A stretch of DNA of 64,000 nucleotides from positions 175,362,001 to 175,426,000 of the forward strand of contig NC_090989.1 of NCBI RefSeq assembly GCF_041146395.1. Reading direction: 5' to 3'. Within the stretch, counting starts at the first letter, position 1. Every line of letters begins with the position of its first letter. This document shows positions 23,116 through 35,918 of this stretch, piece by piece. The stretch comes from Eulemur rufifrons. Lineage: Eukaryota; Chordata; Mammalia; Primates; Lemuridae. Made by a program: the position numbers and the translations under genes. The notes under the pieces were generated by a model. That model made no database searches, had not been told where the DNA came from, and saw only the letters and a list, made by a program, of their open reading frames with translations.

Positions 23116-26039
23116 ATGTTGCCTCATCCTCCAGCAAATCTGACACACAAATCTCTAAAACTCAACCATCCTGTGGACTTCGTGTGGTGGTCCAGTATAA
23201 AAGATCCTGTGGCTTAAAGGATAAATCATACTTCAGACCCGATCAAGAAGAGATATGCTTCTAAGATATCTAAAACTCAGTCTCACGTAAAGCTATGGGG
23301 AAAAATACAAAGCACTTGTTAAATTTTAGATAATATTTCAATAGTTACTACAGAATCTATCAGGCTTCCCAGAAAAAAAATAAGCCCAAGTACTTCTCCA
23401 CTCTGATATGTGATCAGCATAGACCATGTCAGATAAGTCTGCGGCAACCTTGGCAAACAGAAGGTGCACATGCCACCACTCCCAACTCCAGCGCCATGGC
23501 AGACATGACCAATCAATCCTGGTATTGCTGAAGAGCCCATCCTGGATCCAGAGTCCTTCAAACAGCTCTCTAGGCAGACTTACTTCACATCTAGATCAAA
23601 GTTGGCAGTCCCAATGAAACCTCTTTGCTCTGTGTAATTCTACGTGGTTCGGACTCTTAATTCTGTTTCCAGAATAAATAACAATTCCTTTACACTATCA
23701 AATAAAGAACAAGCCAGACATAATTTCACTGATGTCTTATTAAAAGCAGTTTCATTAGGCCTGACGAAGCACCTCTTCCGTGTACAGACAAGGGAGCGTC
23801 TAGCCTGCAGGTCCTATGGCCAGAGGAGATCAGAAGAAACCTGCTAGGCAACAGCAATAGATACCAATGGAAAAAAAGCACAGGATCATATGGCAGAGAA
23901 CTTAGAAACAGGAAAACACTTCATGTCATGTGGCTTTTAGTTCCTTTCTGAAGAAGGCAGACAAAGATACTCCCCTGGAATTCAACTTACAATTTCATCA
24001 CCAAGGGTCTTCTTTCTAAACAGCAGGCAATAAAGCAGGCACTATCTGAAATTCTGGATTTTGGGGACTCTGAAATGTTATCACATGGACTGTGCTTATA
24101 TCCAGCTCCTTACAAAGGAAATTATGACTCTGAATTCATGACTCTCCCCCACTCTCCCTCGTCAGAAGGCTATAACCTTCTTCTCCAGACATCTAATGTA
24201 ATGCAAAGCTAGAATAGTACGAAACTACACGAAGGCAGCAGGATTTAGACTTGGTATAGCATACAAGAGTGGACCATTCAAAGTTTTGCATAGCAGAGTG
24301 ACCTGGTGTTCAAGGAAAGGCTGTGAGCATAGGCTGGAAGTCAGATACACATGCAGAACAGAAGATGCTTTGGGGGGAGGGAGTGAGGATTGGAATTAAG
24401 TCTTTGCCAAGATCCAATTCATTGACACCTGAAGGGACGGCTCTAGAATGAAGTAGCAGCAGAGGAAACAAAGAGAAAGGAGAGGACAGATGTCAGTGGA
24501 AGGGAAAATGGCAGATGTGAGGATGAATAACATGGTAGAGATGAAGGAAATTCGTAAGTCAATGATGACTCAAACGACTCTGACTAATAAGACCTGGGGA
24601 TAAAAGGGATCTGTTGGATTAGAAAAATTGAAATTGATGTGAAATGGTGAACTAAGAGAGCCATGGAGAAGCATTGAAGAGAAGTACAAACGGGCTTTGG
24701 GCCACGGGTGTGGAGCTGCCGGAACTAGCAAAGAGCACAGATGCACTACTGGAGGGGTCAGCAGAACTGAACTTAGGGGCAAGAGTGAACTTGGGTCCCT
24801 GGAGAGAATAGGAAGCAGAAAGAGAATGGCAAGGGGGCCGGGGGGTACTTATGTGAAGAAGTTTAAAAGACGGCAATTTCCAAAAAGACAACTAAGCCAA
24901 AGCAACATGTTATTAAGAGGACAGATGGGTTGAGGTAAGGATGGTGACATGACCACTGAATTTAGTGACAAAAAAATGAGGAGGAGAAAAGTCAGACTTG
25001 GGAGAGGTTAGGAAAGAAAGTGGCTGGTTAAAAAAAAAAAAAAAGGTTGAAGCAGGAGGCAGAATATTCTGGTTCTAAAAGCTTGGCAGCAAAAGGACTA
25101 GAGGAGAGTAGATGGGAAGGATCAAGTCATCCAAAGTTTTTGAACTACCCATTTAAAATTCACATTTACCATGAACACCGATAAATGTTGGGCTCTGTCT
25201 GCTTGAATGTTTACCAAAGTTCTTCTATGGGATGTAACGTAAAAGGACAAGGGCTGGCACTCTTTGCTTAATTGTGTCCTGGCAGCTTTAAACTCTACTA
25301 CTTAAGTAGTTAAAAATCTGTTCTTTTGATGAAGGGGGAAAAGTTATGAATAGAACGCAGCAACCCTGGACTCTTTAGAAATGACTAGTATTCAGTCTCC
25401 GTAATTTATTGGGCAATAATTTCAAACTCAAACAATCAATCCCAACAGCAAGGTGGATGAAGTCCACCAAAAGTTCAAAATGGGATATGTTCTCTTTAAA
25501 ATTTTGAGAGCGACTAAATATGACAACCATCTGATGTATGAAAATTATTCACAACCAAAAACAGACAGTCTGGAAATAGCCGGGATGACTTCATTTAGAC
25601 AGAATTACCCAAATCTGTTTCTAATATACACAGTACACATAATAAATTTTTACAATATGACAAGGAAAACAAACTTAATAAAAGTTCCCGATCTTTTGTT
25701 ACACAAGCATGCTATATCCATGCTATGTTTATAATAGTTTGCTCATGATATCACAGCTCAGCAACAAAGGCCCGAGCAATACAAAAACAGTTACTAGGCA
25801 TGACATCAGCTCACAACTACCGTAATTACATCGGTACACAAATTTCCCAAACTGTACGTTTTCCAAACTGCTTCTCAATTTCAACGGCTGCCTTTAGACA
25901 ATTACTTGCAGAGTTGTCTGCAGGCTTTGAGTAATACCCGTCTTTCTTCTCTTTCTCAAGCGTCATTTCCCTTTAGAAAGTGCATATTTCAATTACAAGT
26001 ACTATTTTTCAAATGTGCCCATAAACATATGTCCAAATT
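23116..26039. other. Intronic sequence, mostly unique
   Basis: About 24190-24720 resembles diverged antisense L2 (GCATAGCAGAGTGACCTGGT, then AGTAGCAGCAGAGGAAACAA), with low certainty. A tracts occur near 25029-25044. No exon seen. 25440-26040 is AT-rich and repeat-free. Confidence 0.4.
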
Positions 26040-26098
26040 AGGAGGCAGTGTGGTCTAGTGGTTAGCGATGAGCACTGAGCATCAGCAACTCTGATTCC
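26040..26098 (+). repeat. MIR 5' fragment (tRNA-like head)
   Basis: GTGTGGTCTAGTGGTTAGCG is the MIR head with a tRNA-like box A. The sequence then diverges, so it is not a functional tRNA gene. Confidence 0.6.
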
Positions 26099-26157
26099 GC
26101 AGCAACTTTTGCTTTCCCTGTTTGCTGGGCCCACAGTGGCAGCTCAGCGACAGGCAG

Positions 26158-26395
26158 GAGAGTGTAATGGATGAAAGCACAGATTCTTGCGCCAGACTGT
26201 GTGGGCCAGAATCCCAGCTCTGCCACTTATTAGCTGAATGGCCTTGGGCAAGTTAACTTCTCTATGCTGTACTTTCCTCATCTATAAAATGGGAACAATA
26301 ATAGAACTAACCCCCAGGTGGTTGCTGTACATTAGTCGACTCCTAGAAAGTATTATAGAAGTGTTTGTTATTTAATACTATAACTGTTATTTTTC
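26158..26395 (+). repeat. MIR (sense), near full length
   Basis: ATCCCAGCTCTGCCACTTAT, GCCTTGGGCAAGTTAACTTC, TCCTCATCTATAAAATGGGA. Clear sense MIR. Confidence 0.8.
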
Positions 26396-28369
26396 AGGGA
26401 CTCAGTTTCCTGTTTGAAAACCTGGCTTAAATTAACCTGATTTATGGTGAATGGTATAACTTCTCTAATGATAAGGTAAGGCTTGCGTCTTGGTCACAAT
26501 ATCTCAATATAGTGAGGATCAATGAATAAAATTTGAATGAATGAATGCATGAATGAATTAAATCCACAGGTTCTGTAATACCCAATAGTTACAGAAGTAA
26601 AAAATACTATCTTGGAGATACTGGGTTCCATCCTATTTCTCTAAAAGGCTTGCTTTCACGTGGCTACCACAAATGTTGATAAATGCCTCCAACCCAATTG
26701 AAATAATAAGCATACGGAAAAATGATGATGGTGCCTTCTGATCTCAAAAGTGTGTTTCTCCAAAGACTAAACTTTTCGAGCCCATCCCATATGCACAACC
26801 TCTGCCTCAATGTGTTGTGCGGTCAGCTGGCTTTCCTGACCGGGAAGGGCGCCAGGGGAGCGCAACTACCCCCATTGTCACTTCTGGTCCATGGTGTTGC
26901 ACCAAATGCTGTTATTCTAGGCTTCAGGAAATTTTCTAACCACTGGACAGGGTCCAATGCTGTGTGCTAATGAGTTTCAGATTGGAGGACTTCACTGTGC
27001 ATGTGTCAGAAAAGTGCCACGGTTTATAGCGAGGTGGGGGCAGGGAAGAAAAGACACACAAAAAGGAAGAAAAAACAGTAGTTAAAAAATGCTGGCTACT
27101 CAAATTGACAGGGAACGTGACCTCTGCATTTCATCAGAAATTCTTGCAGACTTACAAAATAAAGGAGTTTGCTTTTATCACACACTGTGAGGCTCATATG
27201 GAAAAATGGAAAACACTACATCACTTGACCTCGGCATGCCCCCTTTCAACCACAGACGAATATTGTGTACAAAAATTCTAAATCAACTTAAGATGTTCCA
27301 AAAAAAAAAAAAGCTTTAATTTTCTGCCTTAGACTTGATGATTACTATTTTGGTTCTTGAGATTTTGCTTAGAAGGTTCACACAGGAAAAAGACTCATAA
27401 TTCCAAGAACAGTATTTTATCACTTTGGGAATAATGGTGTCATGGTCTCGGTCGGGTGGACACATGGTGGTCTACATAGCCTGTTGCACTGGAGAATAAT
27501 GAGCAAGCCTCGCTCACCCAGGTCTGAAAGTCACCCAAGACTGAATCATGATTATTTGCTTACATTAACAGAACTTTAAAACCAATTTTAAACAACTTAA
27601 GGAAACTCAAACCATCTTTGCTTGGTGGTTCACTTCTATGGGAAACCAAGAGGCTTTTTCTCCCTTCAAGGCAACCAATAGGCTTGATAACAAGACTTCT
27701 CATTATGCTATCACAGCCTATCAAAGAAGAATTCTCCTAATTCTTTTTTCCTTAAGAAGAATCACTTCTTAGGAGAGTCTAACTCACAGAACTTTGAGTA
27801 ATGAGATTACATTTCAACTTTTTTTTTTTTTTTTTGCCACACTTAGTACTGGGGACTTTAAAAATCCAATTCTTTCACATCCTCGAACTGTCATCAACAT
27901 TTTTTCAGACGATGTCAATAAAATTGATTGCTCGCAGTTCTGAATTTTGCTCTGCACATGGAAACAATATAATTTATTTTAAAGTATTTTAGATGGGGAT
28001 GGAAGGAGAAACAGAACCTCAGGAAGCCTACCCACAGCATCTGGGGTGGGGCGCGGGGTACGGGGATGGGAAACCAGAAGCAAAGTCAATGACCCAAACA
28101 TTACAGCACGCTGGAAACTTTGACAAAAATTCCTGATGTATAAACCCTGAACCTTACTGTTGTGCTGGCTGATATGTCTCCCTGTCAGATATGAATGATG
28201 TTCCTGGAACATTAATATGTTCATTAAATTCTAACTCCCCGTACTTAAAATATTCTGTACTTTGGCTCAGAGGCATCTTGACAGCTTTGTTGTAATCATA
28301 CATATGAGGCCCCCAGACTACACAGTTGTTGAGTTGCCTCATACCTACAACCAATCTGTTGCTTTTACA
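26396..28369. other. Intronic sequence, no gene recognised
   Basis: A GAAT-rich run lies at 26519-26560, an A tract at about 27300-27312 and a T tract at about 27820-27836. Otherwise unique. Confidence 0.5.
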
Positions 28370-28910
28370 AGTGTAATCTAGGTATTAAGGAGCTGATTGT
28401 GGAACCACGTTGATTCGACATCTTCAACTCAGCTGTGTATCACAGAAACCACTCGGGGGGGGGGGGGGGTGGCGACAGGCTCCCATGATGCCTAGCAACC
28501 GTACATACCTCTCACTCCCGCATCGGTAATACCACAAAATATGGCTCGCGTGGTTTGCTTTCCCCCCCAAGCACAAGTGGACGACCAGCAAGGGTCCGAC
28601 AGTGTTATTCCTAATTACCTTTTTTTCACTCTTGATCCTGTGGCTCTCATAATTAGTTACCTGGGGCTGCAATCCAATTTGAAGTGATGACAAGAAAGTG
28701 ATCCATGAAAAAGTAATAAGTTAAATCCAATTTCAGCCTTCCTCTAATTAAATGCACATGGAACTAATGACTCCAACCCTAGCATTTCAGTGATAATGGT
28801 AATTAGCGAGGTGGGAGTCACTCTCTTTTTCAACACTGGAGGTGTAAACCACAAGGTAAAATGGCAGGAGCACTCTTAATTACATGTGTCATTTTGTCAG
28901 CAATTTACAC
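28370..28910. promoter_or_regulatory. Candidate enhancer: clustered TAATTA cores
   Basis: No repeat is recognised. TAATTA occurs at 28612, 28650, 28745, 28800 and 28877, five copies in about 270 bp, with an AACCACAAGG RUNX-like site near 28848 and CpG-containing stretches near 28530-28600. Homeodomain proteins bind TAATTA. Enhancer function is inferred only. Confidence 0.35.
28455..28469 (+). repeat. Poly-G tract of 15
   Basis: Fifteen consecutive G residues on the plus strand (C-tract in the FOXP1 transcript). Confidence 0.95.
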
Positions 28911-29086
28911 ATTTTTGACCAGTCAAGTATGTTTTTTCCCCTGTCCCTCTCCACCTCCTGGCCCCAACAATGATTATAACATACTACTCCATGTTCTAAC
29001 ACATGGACGCTCATAAAAGCACTTCCGACTTGAGAATAAGAAATAACTTTTCTTTGCTGTTGTTCGCTGTGCACACGTGCGGCTTG

Positions 29087-29087
<1 letters not shown>

Positions 29088-29122
<35 letters not shown>

Positions 29123-29123
29123 C
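29088..29123. repeat. (CT)n(CA)n compound microsatellite
   Basis: CT dinucleotides passing into CA dinucleotides after GCTTGCTCGC. Confidence 0.95.
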
Positions 29124-29319
29124 GGCTACGATTAGGGTCATCATGAAGATCTGAATCCTCTTAACTGAAATCCAGCTATTTATAGTGGAATTGGTTTTTG
29201 TTGGTTTGGTTTTATTTTTGCTTATAATATAGAAAATAGAACAATTTACTTATTTATGGAAAATGCGACACTCGGTAGGTGCTGGGTAAATGCACATGGA
29301 AGGAGGGGCAATGATTAAC

Positions 29320-29480
29320 TTCTGGATGGCACACGGGTTATCTGCGGTTCTACAAAACCTGGATTCCCATGCCGGTGCTGTCACTGTCGGTGTGTTCTGT
29401 GGCAAGTCACTTAACCTCTCTAAGTTTCAATTTCCCTCATCCACAATGTGCTTTAAGGCTAGTGCCTACACCACCGAGAA
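29320..29480 (+). repeat. MIR (sense)
   Basis: CTACAAAACCTGGATTCCCA, GTGGCAAGTCACTTAACCTC, TCAATTTCCCTCATCCACAA. Confidence 0.6.
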
Positions 29481-29531
29481 GCCATGGGGCTGGCCCGTGT
29501 TCAGCAATGACTAAACATTCATCATCTACCA

Positions 29532-29902
29532 CAGTGGTCCCCAATCTTTTTGGCACCAGGGACCAGTATCATGGAAGACAATTCCGGGGGTGGGGGGAAG
29601 AGGGGGAAGAGGGGGAAGAGGGGGAAGAGGGGGAGGAGGAGGAGGAGGAGGAGGGGCAGCTGCTGCTCAGGTGGTGATGTGAGTGATGGAGAGCAGCTAT
29701 AAATACAGATGAAGCTTCTCTCTCTCTCTCTCTCTCTCTCCCCCAACGCCCACCTCCTGCTGTGCGGACCCCTGGTTCCTGAGTTTCATGGAAGACAATT
29801 GTTCCATGGATTGGGGGGCGGGGGTGCATGGAGCACTGTGGCCCAGTCCCCAACAGGCCACAGACTGGTACCAGTCCGTGGCACAGGGGATGGGGACCAC
29901 AG
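29532..29902. mobile_element. hAT-type DNA transposon with perfect 8-bp target duplication
   Basis: Starts CAGTGGTCCCCAATCTTTTT and ends with the matching inverted terminus TGGGGACCACAG. ATCTACCA occurs immediately on both sides (29524-29531 and 29903-29910), the 8-bp duplication typical of hAT insertion. An internal (GGGGAAGA)n/(GGA)n array (about 29590-29655) and a (CT)n run (29717-29741) replace parts of the consensus. It encodes no transposase, so it is non-autonomous. Confidence 0.92.
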
Positions 29903-30026
29903 ATCTACCACACTTTCCACATGGTGACAAAGACATGATTACATATAAAATATTAGCATCATACTTGCATTTTAATGCTTATATACATGTAATAAGTAAT
30001 CATATAATTAAATGTCCAAACTGGGA

Positions 30027-30161
30027 TTTTTTTTGTTTTTAAATAGAGACAGAGTCTTGCTATGTTGCCCAGGCTGGCCTTGAACTCCTGAACTCAAGTG
30101 ATTCACCCACCTCAAACTCCAGAGTAGCTGAGACTATAGGTATGTGTCACCCTGCCCAGCT
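30027..30161 (-). mobile_element. Alu monomer (FLAM-like) with target duplication
   Basis: A single antisense Alu arm from TTTTTTTTGTTTTTAAATAG to CACCCTGCCCAGC. Flanked by CAAACTGGGA (30017-30026) and CAAACTGAGA (30162-30171), 9 of 10 matching, so it inserted as a monomer and was not truncated later. Confidence 0.85.
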
Positions 30162-30171
30162 CAAACTGAGA

Positions 30172-32379
30172 TACCCCAAGAGTGAGAATTATTAATAAAC
30201 AGACCCAGTCAATAGCCATGGGCTGGGGCTGTCCTAGACAGACTGGGACACAGGGCTACCCTATATACAACTGAAGTCGAAATATCAAAAATGAGCTAAC
30301 TCATTGTATTACCACTCACATAAGAATTTTGGAGGCAAGGACAAAACATATTGAGAAAAAAAAATCTTAAAGCTGGAGTATGAACCTGGGCCCTAAGATG
30401 GACTTCTTGAGGTTCATGAAACCCCTAAAACTGGAAGCAAAATTCTGAGTGTATGTGCATTTTTCAAGGAGAAGGGGTCACCGTTTCTGTCATATTTTTT
30501 TAATGGCATGTGTAATCTGAAAGTCTTAATAATAACCATTTTTAAAGCATCGTTTCTGCTTTAGTGTTCCTTATCAAGACTTATTTTTAGGGTTTTGGGA
30601 TTCTCTAAAATCATGAGATGACAATGACCTCTTAAAAGGTATCAAAATCTCAACACTTCGTATCAATTGAAAATGCTAGGGATGCCAGTTCTAGACAATG
30701 TTAACACCAGACATTTAATAAAAATAATTAGCTTCCCTGTCCTGAGTTATCTACCTTACTAATTCAGTGCATACGCATATTTTTTTAAGGGTCACTATTT
30801 TAAAACCATTCCATTTCACTATCTATAACATAAAAATTGTAGTTTCCTTTAAAGGTTTCCTTCTACCAATTTATTCTTTAGTGAATAACATGGAAATGAT
30901 ACGAGGTACTAAGATTATATGTGGCATTAATGCAAAGCAAAAATGCTGCCTAAAGCATGTTTTATATAACTGCAAATAAAAATGCTAAAAAACACCTGCT
31001 GAATCTTGTATTTTAACCTCCTCCACTTAAAGCAGGAGTCCTCATTATAATTCTGAGCTTCCAAGTGGACTGAAAGGCTGGCCTTCTGTTGGGTTTCATA
31101 ATTCTTCCTTCAGGTGAAATGGCCCCCCGAGCAGGGGGCTTATGCATGACATAACCTTGGAAGGAAGTGGATGGGCAGGAGGGAAAACTATCAGATGACT
31201 GGCTTCAAGTTCAAATTCTTTATAGATGGCTTGAAACTGTGGTCAGCTTTCCACTGTAAGCAACACACAAGGTTTACTTTCTTTCCTAACTTTAATGCTG
31301 CCAGAATACACATGTACTTTTACTTTCTTAGGAGAAAATGTGTCATTTGATTTCCTTCCAGTTTATGTACTCGTGCCAGCAACTAAAATGCTTAAAGAAC
31401 CAAAATGAATTACTACCCAGAAACGGTGGTCAAAGTTCCAAAATTTGATCAATAAAATTGCTCATCTACTCACAAATTAATCTTCAGCCAGCAAAGTTAC
31501 ACATTTTCGAGGTTATGAGTGCACCTGCACTGTTAAGCATTTATTTCACTTGTTTAAGCAATCTTCAGAAGTACATAAATATTTATAGAAGAGAGTCTAC
31601 TATTTTTACTCACCTATAATTTTCTCTTTGCAGCAAAACCTTAATTCTTGTTAACAACTCATAAGCCTCCTGAAGGCAGGGTCTGTAGCCTCGACAATTT
31701 TGGATCCAATGAACACAATGCCCAGTGCATTGGGGCTGTTCTGGAAATGTTCACCAGGTTGCATTTAATTGATTCGTATCATTCTGATTCTGAATTGATG
31801 ATGGGGCCAATTTTCAATTTTCATTTTTATCATTCATCAAAGAAATTTCCAAAGTAAATTAATAGACTAAGTAAAAAGACAATTTAGATTACTAAGCAGA
31901 ATATTTTTCAAGAGCTTCAGAAGCAATATCTATACCCAATTAATGCCTTCATTAATAAACCACACAACCCAAGAATGTGGCCAGTTCAGACCTGGTTCAG
32001 TGTGTGTATCTGCAAAGAGCGCCATTCCTCTCTTATTTACTCTCCTCTCCCTGAAATTAGTCCAAATTGGTGATGTTTGACTACATTTTATGATCTCTAT
32101 CGAGTAACCACTTATAGCCTCCTCTAACTTTCCATTTTCTTTTGTTTGTATCATCAGCCTGTGAAACCGGAGAGCGCTGCCAAACATAAAGCAGGGAAGT
32201 GTGAGATATGCTTAAAATATGAGTCACAGTATATTTGGGGATTTGGGTTTCTTTCTTTTTTTTTTTTTTTCCTCAAGCTATCAGCAGATCAAATCCTTCT
32301 TCCCTGTCAAGCCTTCCCTCTATGCAGAAGATCTGAAATTTGCTAAAATAGGTCTCTCAGTGTAGTTATGAAAGGTAAG
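30172..32379. other. Repeat-poor intron
   Basis: Only a possible L2 fragment at 31655-31750 (AAGCCTCCTGAAGGCAGGGT, AATGCCCAGTGCATTGG). The rest is unique AT-rich sequence with no exon recognised. Confidence 0.45.
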
Positions 32380-32640
32380 AAGATCAGAGATGAGCACCGT
32401 TAAGATTTGCTGTAGGATTTCCCTTTCATTTCAGAGCCACTCCGGCTGAGATGCCTCGGCGAGGACATGGCATGGCAAGATATATTTAAATATGAAGGTT
32501 ATTCCTTCCGCGAATCTCCAAGTTTAGATACGTATTTTTATAATGAGGTAATACACCATGTGGCCTAGGATAGTAATTTCTCCTCTCTGTTTGGGGAAGG
32601 CCAGCCAACCTAATAAAGCTTCCTGAATGTGCAGGACCCT
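32380..32640. promoter_or_regulatory. Candidate conserved noncoding segment
   Basis: Repeat-free stretch that retains several CpGs in an AT-rich setting (CCACTCCGGCTGAGATGCCT, TCCTTCCGCGAATCTCC). Function unknown, low certainty. Confidence 0.2.
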
Positions 32641-33239
32641 ACCAGGCAGCTGAGGAGACACGCAGCCACAGTCTACGCTACACACGCACCATCAACCAAC
32701 CCTTTCTCTTTTTCCCCCAGCTGACTCTTAAAAGCTGGTCTAAATTCTCTGCTTGTCAACTCCTCCACTTCGGGAGTAGGAAAAACTCAAGACATCTTCT
32801 TTAGCAAAACCAGCATTCGAGATTACCCCCTCTTCCCCCACTTTTTATACAGACTGAAGTGCTCAGCAGAATGTGTTAGGTTGGTTTTGACACTGTCCTT
32901 GCCAAGAAAAACGAAGCCCTCTGTATCATACTCTTCTGCATGGTGGCTAAAAACCTAACAGGCAAGAAGAAAAAGAGCCCTCAAAAGGAAATCCCCTGAA
33001 ACTTTACTTCTTATATTTAGCCCTAAAGGAACTTCGTTCATCTTGGAAGAGAAGTTACCTAAAAATGCCATATGTTTTAAAAAAGCAAGTATGAGGGAAA
33101 ATAAGTCTACTATAAAAAAATCACAAATGATATTCAATACTGAAGAGCAGACAGATTGTGTATGTGTGTTTTTTTTTATTATCTCTATCCAAAGCTCTAC
33201 TATGTGTAAGATTTTCCCCCCAATAATATATTTTCATTT

Positions 33240-33970
33240 TTCCAATGCACTCAAGGTCTGATCAACTCAAGAGGAGTCACAGTATTTTTCAGGCTGTGAG
33301 AACTCCAAGAGGGAGGCAAAAAGAATGGACAGTCATTTGAATCACTGAGTGACAGGCTGGGCTTGCTCCCCGTATACATTAATAAATTAGAATTTTAATT
33401 GTGTCTCTGTCTGCAGGAGCTGCCCCGGTACTTTAATATGTACCAACAATTGGCTATGTTATGGAATCTGCAATGTGGCCTCTGCTGCTGACCTCTGAAA
33501 CACAATTCCCAGCCTGACTACGGAAACTGTTCAGTTTGATCCTTTCAACTTATTTGAATCCTGACAAATAAGCTCACAGCTGAAAGGTCAACACAGTCAT
33601 ATTTCATCCTCCGGAGCTGTTCTTAAGACATCTGCACAACAAAGCACTCCTTATAGCACCTGACACCGGCCCTCAATGGCACTGTGCCTCATTAAAAATG
33701 TCCCCTGCATGCACACACGTTAAAAGGCATATGGACTGGTGATAGTTTACCAAATAGCTGTTTTCGTAAGTGTTAATAAACAATGCGCACTGTCATTCAA
33801 CTTTTCCAATAAAGTGTCTCTACAGTGCTGAACTTCCCCTGGAGAGTGACGGTTTCCCAAGTGCATGTAGAAGAACTAGAACTTGTTGGCCAAGGTCAGT
33901 TGGGTCTTTGAAGGATAACTTGCGAACTGGCAGTGGTTCACCCTGACCTGTGAAAAGTTTACACAAGCTA
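33240..33970. promoter_or_regulatory. Candidate enhancer with forkhead-like cores
   Basis: About 0.7 kb without recognisable repeat. Forkhead-like cores: GTTTAC at 33745-33750, ATAAACAA at 33776-33783 and GTTTAC at 33957-33962. FOXP1 itself recognises TAAACA/GTAAACA-type sites. Autoregulation is an inference. Confidence 0.3.
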
Positions 33971-34455
33971 GAATTTAGGTTGACCTCGTGACCAAATTAA
34001 TTGGCACCGAGTTATACACGGTGCTGATAGACTCTGCTCCCATATTTCCAGTGTGAGAAACTCTTCCTTAGCCTCCCATGTTGGGGTCACCCACCCTAAA
34101 AGTAGTTCAAACCCCATCTAGAACCTGCAAGGACCCTATCTTGGATGTGAGCATGAAGACCCCAATTCAAGTTTCTCTGAAATTTCTATTACAATTTTCT
34201 ACTCCAAGTTGAAAATCCAAATTAGGTTTTTATACACTCACTCCATCTTCTATTCTATTAACCCCTTGCCCTCAAGGTGCCTGAAATGGGAAGTGGCTAA
34301 AACAATCTTTTTTGGTATCTTTACATAAAAATTTCTCGCCATTTCTTATTAATGATTCAGAAACATCCTGAACACACTCACTGAGGAATAGAGTATATAT
34401 TATACTCATCACAAGGTGTAATATTAAAAGTACCACATCCTCCTCGGGCCCGATA

Positions 34456-34671
34456 ACAGTTCTTGAGACTATCGACACTTTGGGATGAAACCTATGTTGC
34501 CACCTATGTCTGCCCAGGGCATTGTAGAATGTTTGGCACCATCCCCAACCTGTACCATCTAGAAGTCAGTATCTCCTCTTTTTCCCTAGTTGTGACAACC
34601 AAAAATGGCTCTAGACATTGCTCATTGTCCTCTGAGGGGCAAAATCAGAGAACTATACTGCACTAAAGTTT
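34456..34671 (-). mobile_element. MER20 (hAT-Charlie)
   Basis: Antisense MER20: ACTATCGACACTTTGGGATG, GCATTGTAGAATGTTTGGCA, CATCTAGAAGTCAGTATCTC, GTTGTGACAACCAAAAATGG, TCTGAGGGGCAAAATCAGAG. It lies about 370 bp from the FOXP1 exon, on its 3' (intronic) side. Confidence 0.88.
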
Positions 34672-34997
34672 GTGCGTTTATTCCATTTCTAGCCCCAGCA
34701 TGAAATAACATGGTGACCATTCTGAGTACTGTGAATTTTTCTCACTGGTAACCCACACTGCCTATTAAGCAACCCAACAACTGCAACTCCCATCCTCCTA
34801 TTATATTGACTAATCAGTAGATCTTCTTACTCCTAACAATAAAACTTTTGGTTAAATACCCCTTTCCCCCAAAATGTCATACTCTGCTGGCAAACTAAAA
34901 ATGCGCCTTCTACAGAACATCGTCTTACATGATTTGCAATTCTCAACACAGTCCGCTCCTGAATTGCTTATCAGCTCTCCCAAAGGGTATCATGTCA

Positions 34998-35192
<195 letters not shown>

Positions 35193-35918
35193 TCAGGGGA
35201 GCCTTCACTAAACGGATTCCAGGAAGTGCACTTTGGGACCGTCCGGACTTCCCTATTTCCAGGCAAATGAAATAGCAAACAAAACTTTCCACCAGTCTAA
35301 GTTGAAAACCTTTCCAGAAGTTGTTTACATTTCCCTTGATTTGGCTAATTTCATCCACAGTTCTCAGGCATAGCAATTTGTCTAAGCAGACACTTTATCC
35401 CTACCAAAACTCTGACATAAAATTTGGGAGCATAGATGGTTGGAACTTTGAGGAAGGATGGCAGAGAGGCCAGCAGGGACCTGGGCAAAGACAGAAACCT
35501 GGCGAAACCTGGCAGACAACACAGAGCCCTTTCCAGGGGCATCCTCCCCCTCCCCCCAGTTCTTCTTGGGGGAACTTGGGAACTCAAGTTGAACATAACA
35601 TTTTCACTCTGGATTAGGTTATTTGGGAAGGAAGATCAAAACATATGAGACATATGTAGGTTGACCTCGATGGAATTCATAGAGAAAAACATCAAATCTG
35701 ACCTGTAGTCATCTTAAAGGGGGCATTATTGTACCTGTGAGCAAAACGAGTTACGTTTATTACCAATGACCCTTTCTAGCTTATAAAATGGGATGGTTTT
35801 TCCTTAAAGAAAAAAATTGGGGAGGTGATATGAATTAATGCTAAAGCAAGAAGAAAACAGGAGAGTTCTCCATCATGTTGAACATATGACTGACAAATCT
35901 TTTTTAAAAGTTCAAGTA

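Noticed and set aside
26040..26120. tRNA-like start (TGTGGTCTAGTGGTTAGCG)
   Set aside because: It is the tRNA-derived head of a MIR SINE. No anticodon arm or box B follows.
29369..29677. Frame ending in a poly-Glu/Gly stretch
   Set aside because: Produced by translating the (GGGGAAGA)n/(GGA)n array inside an hAT element.
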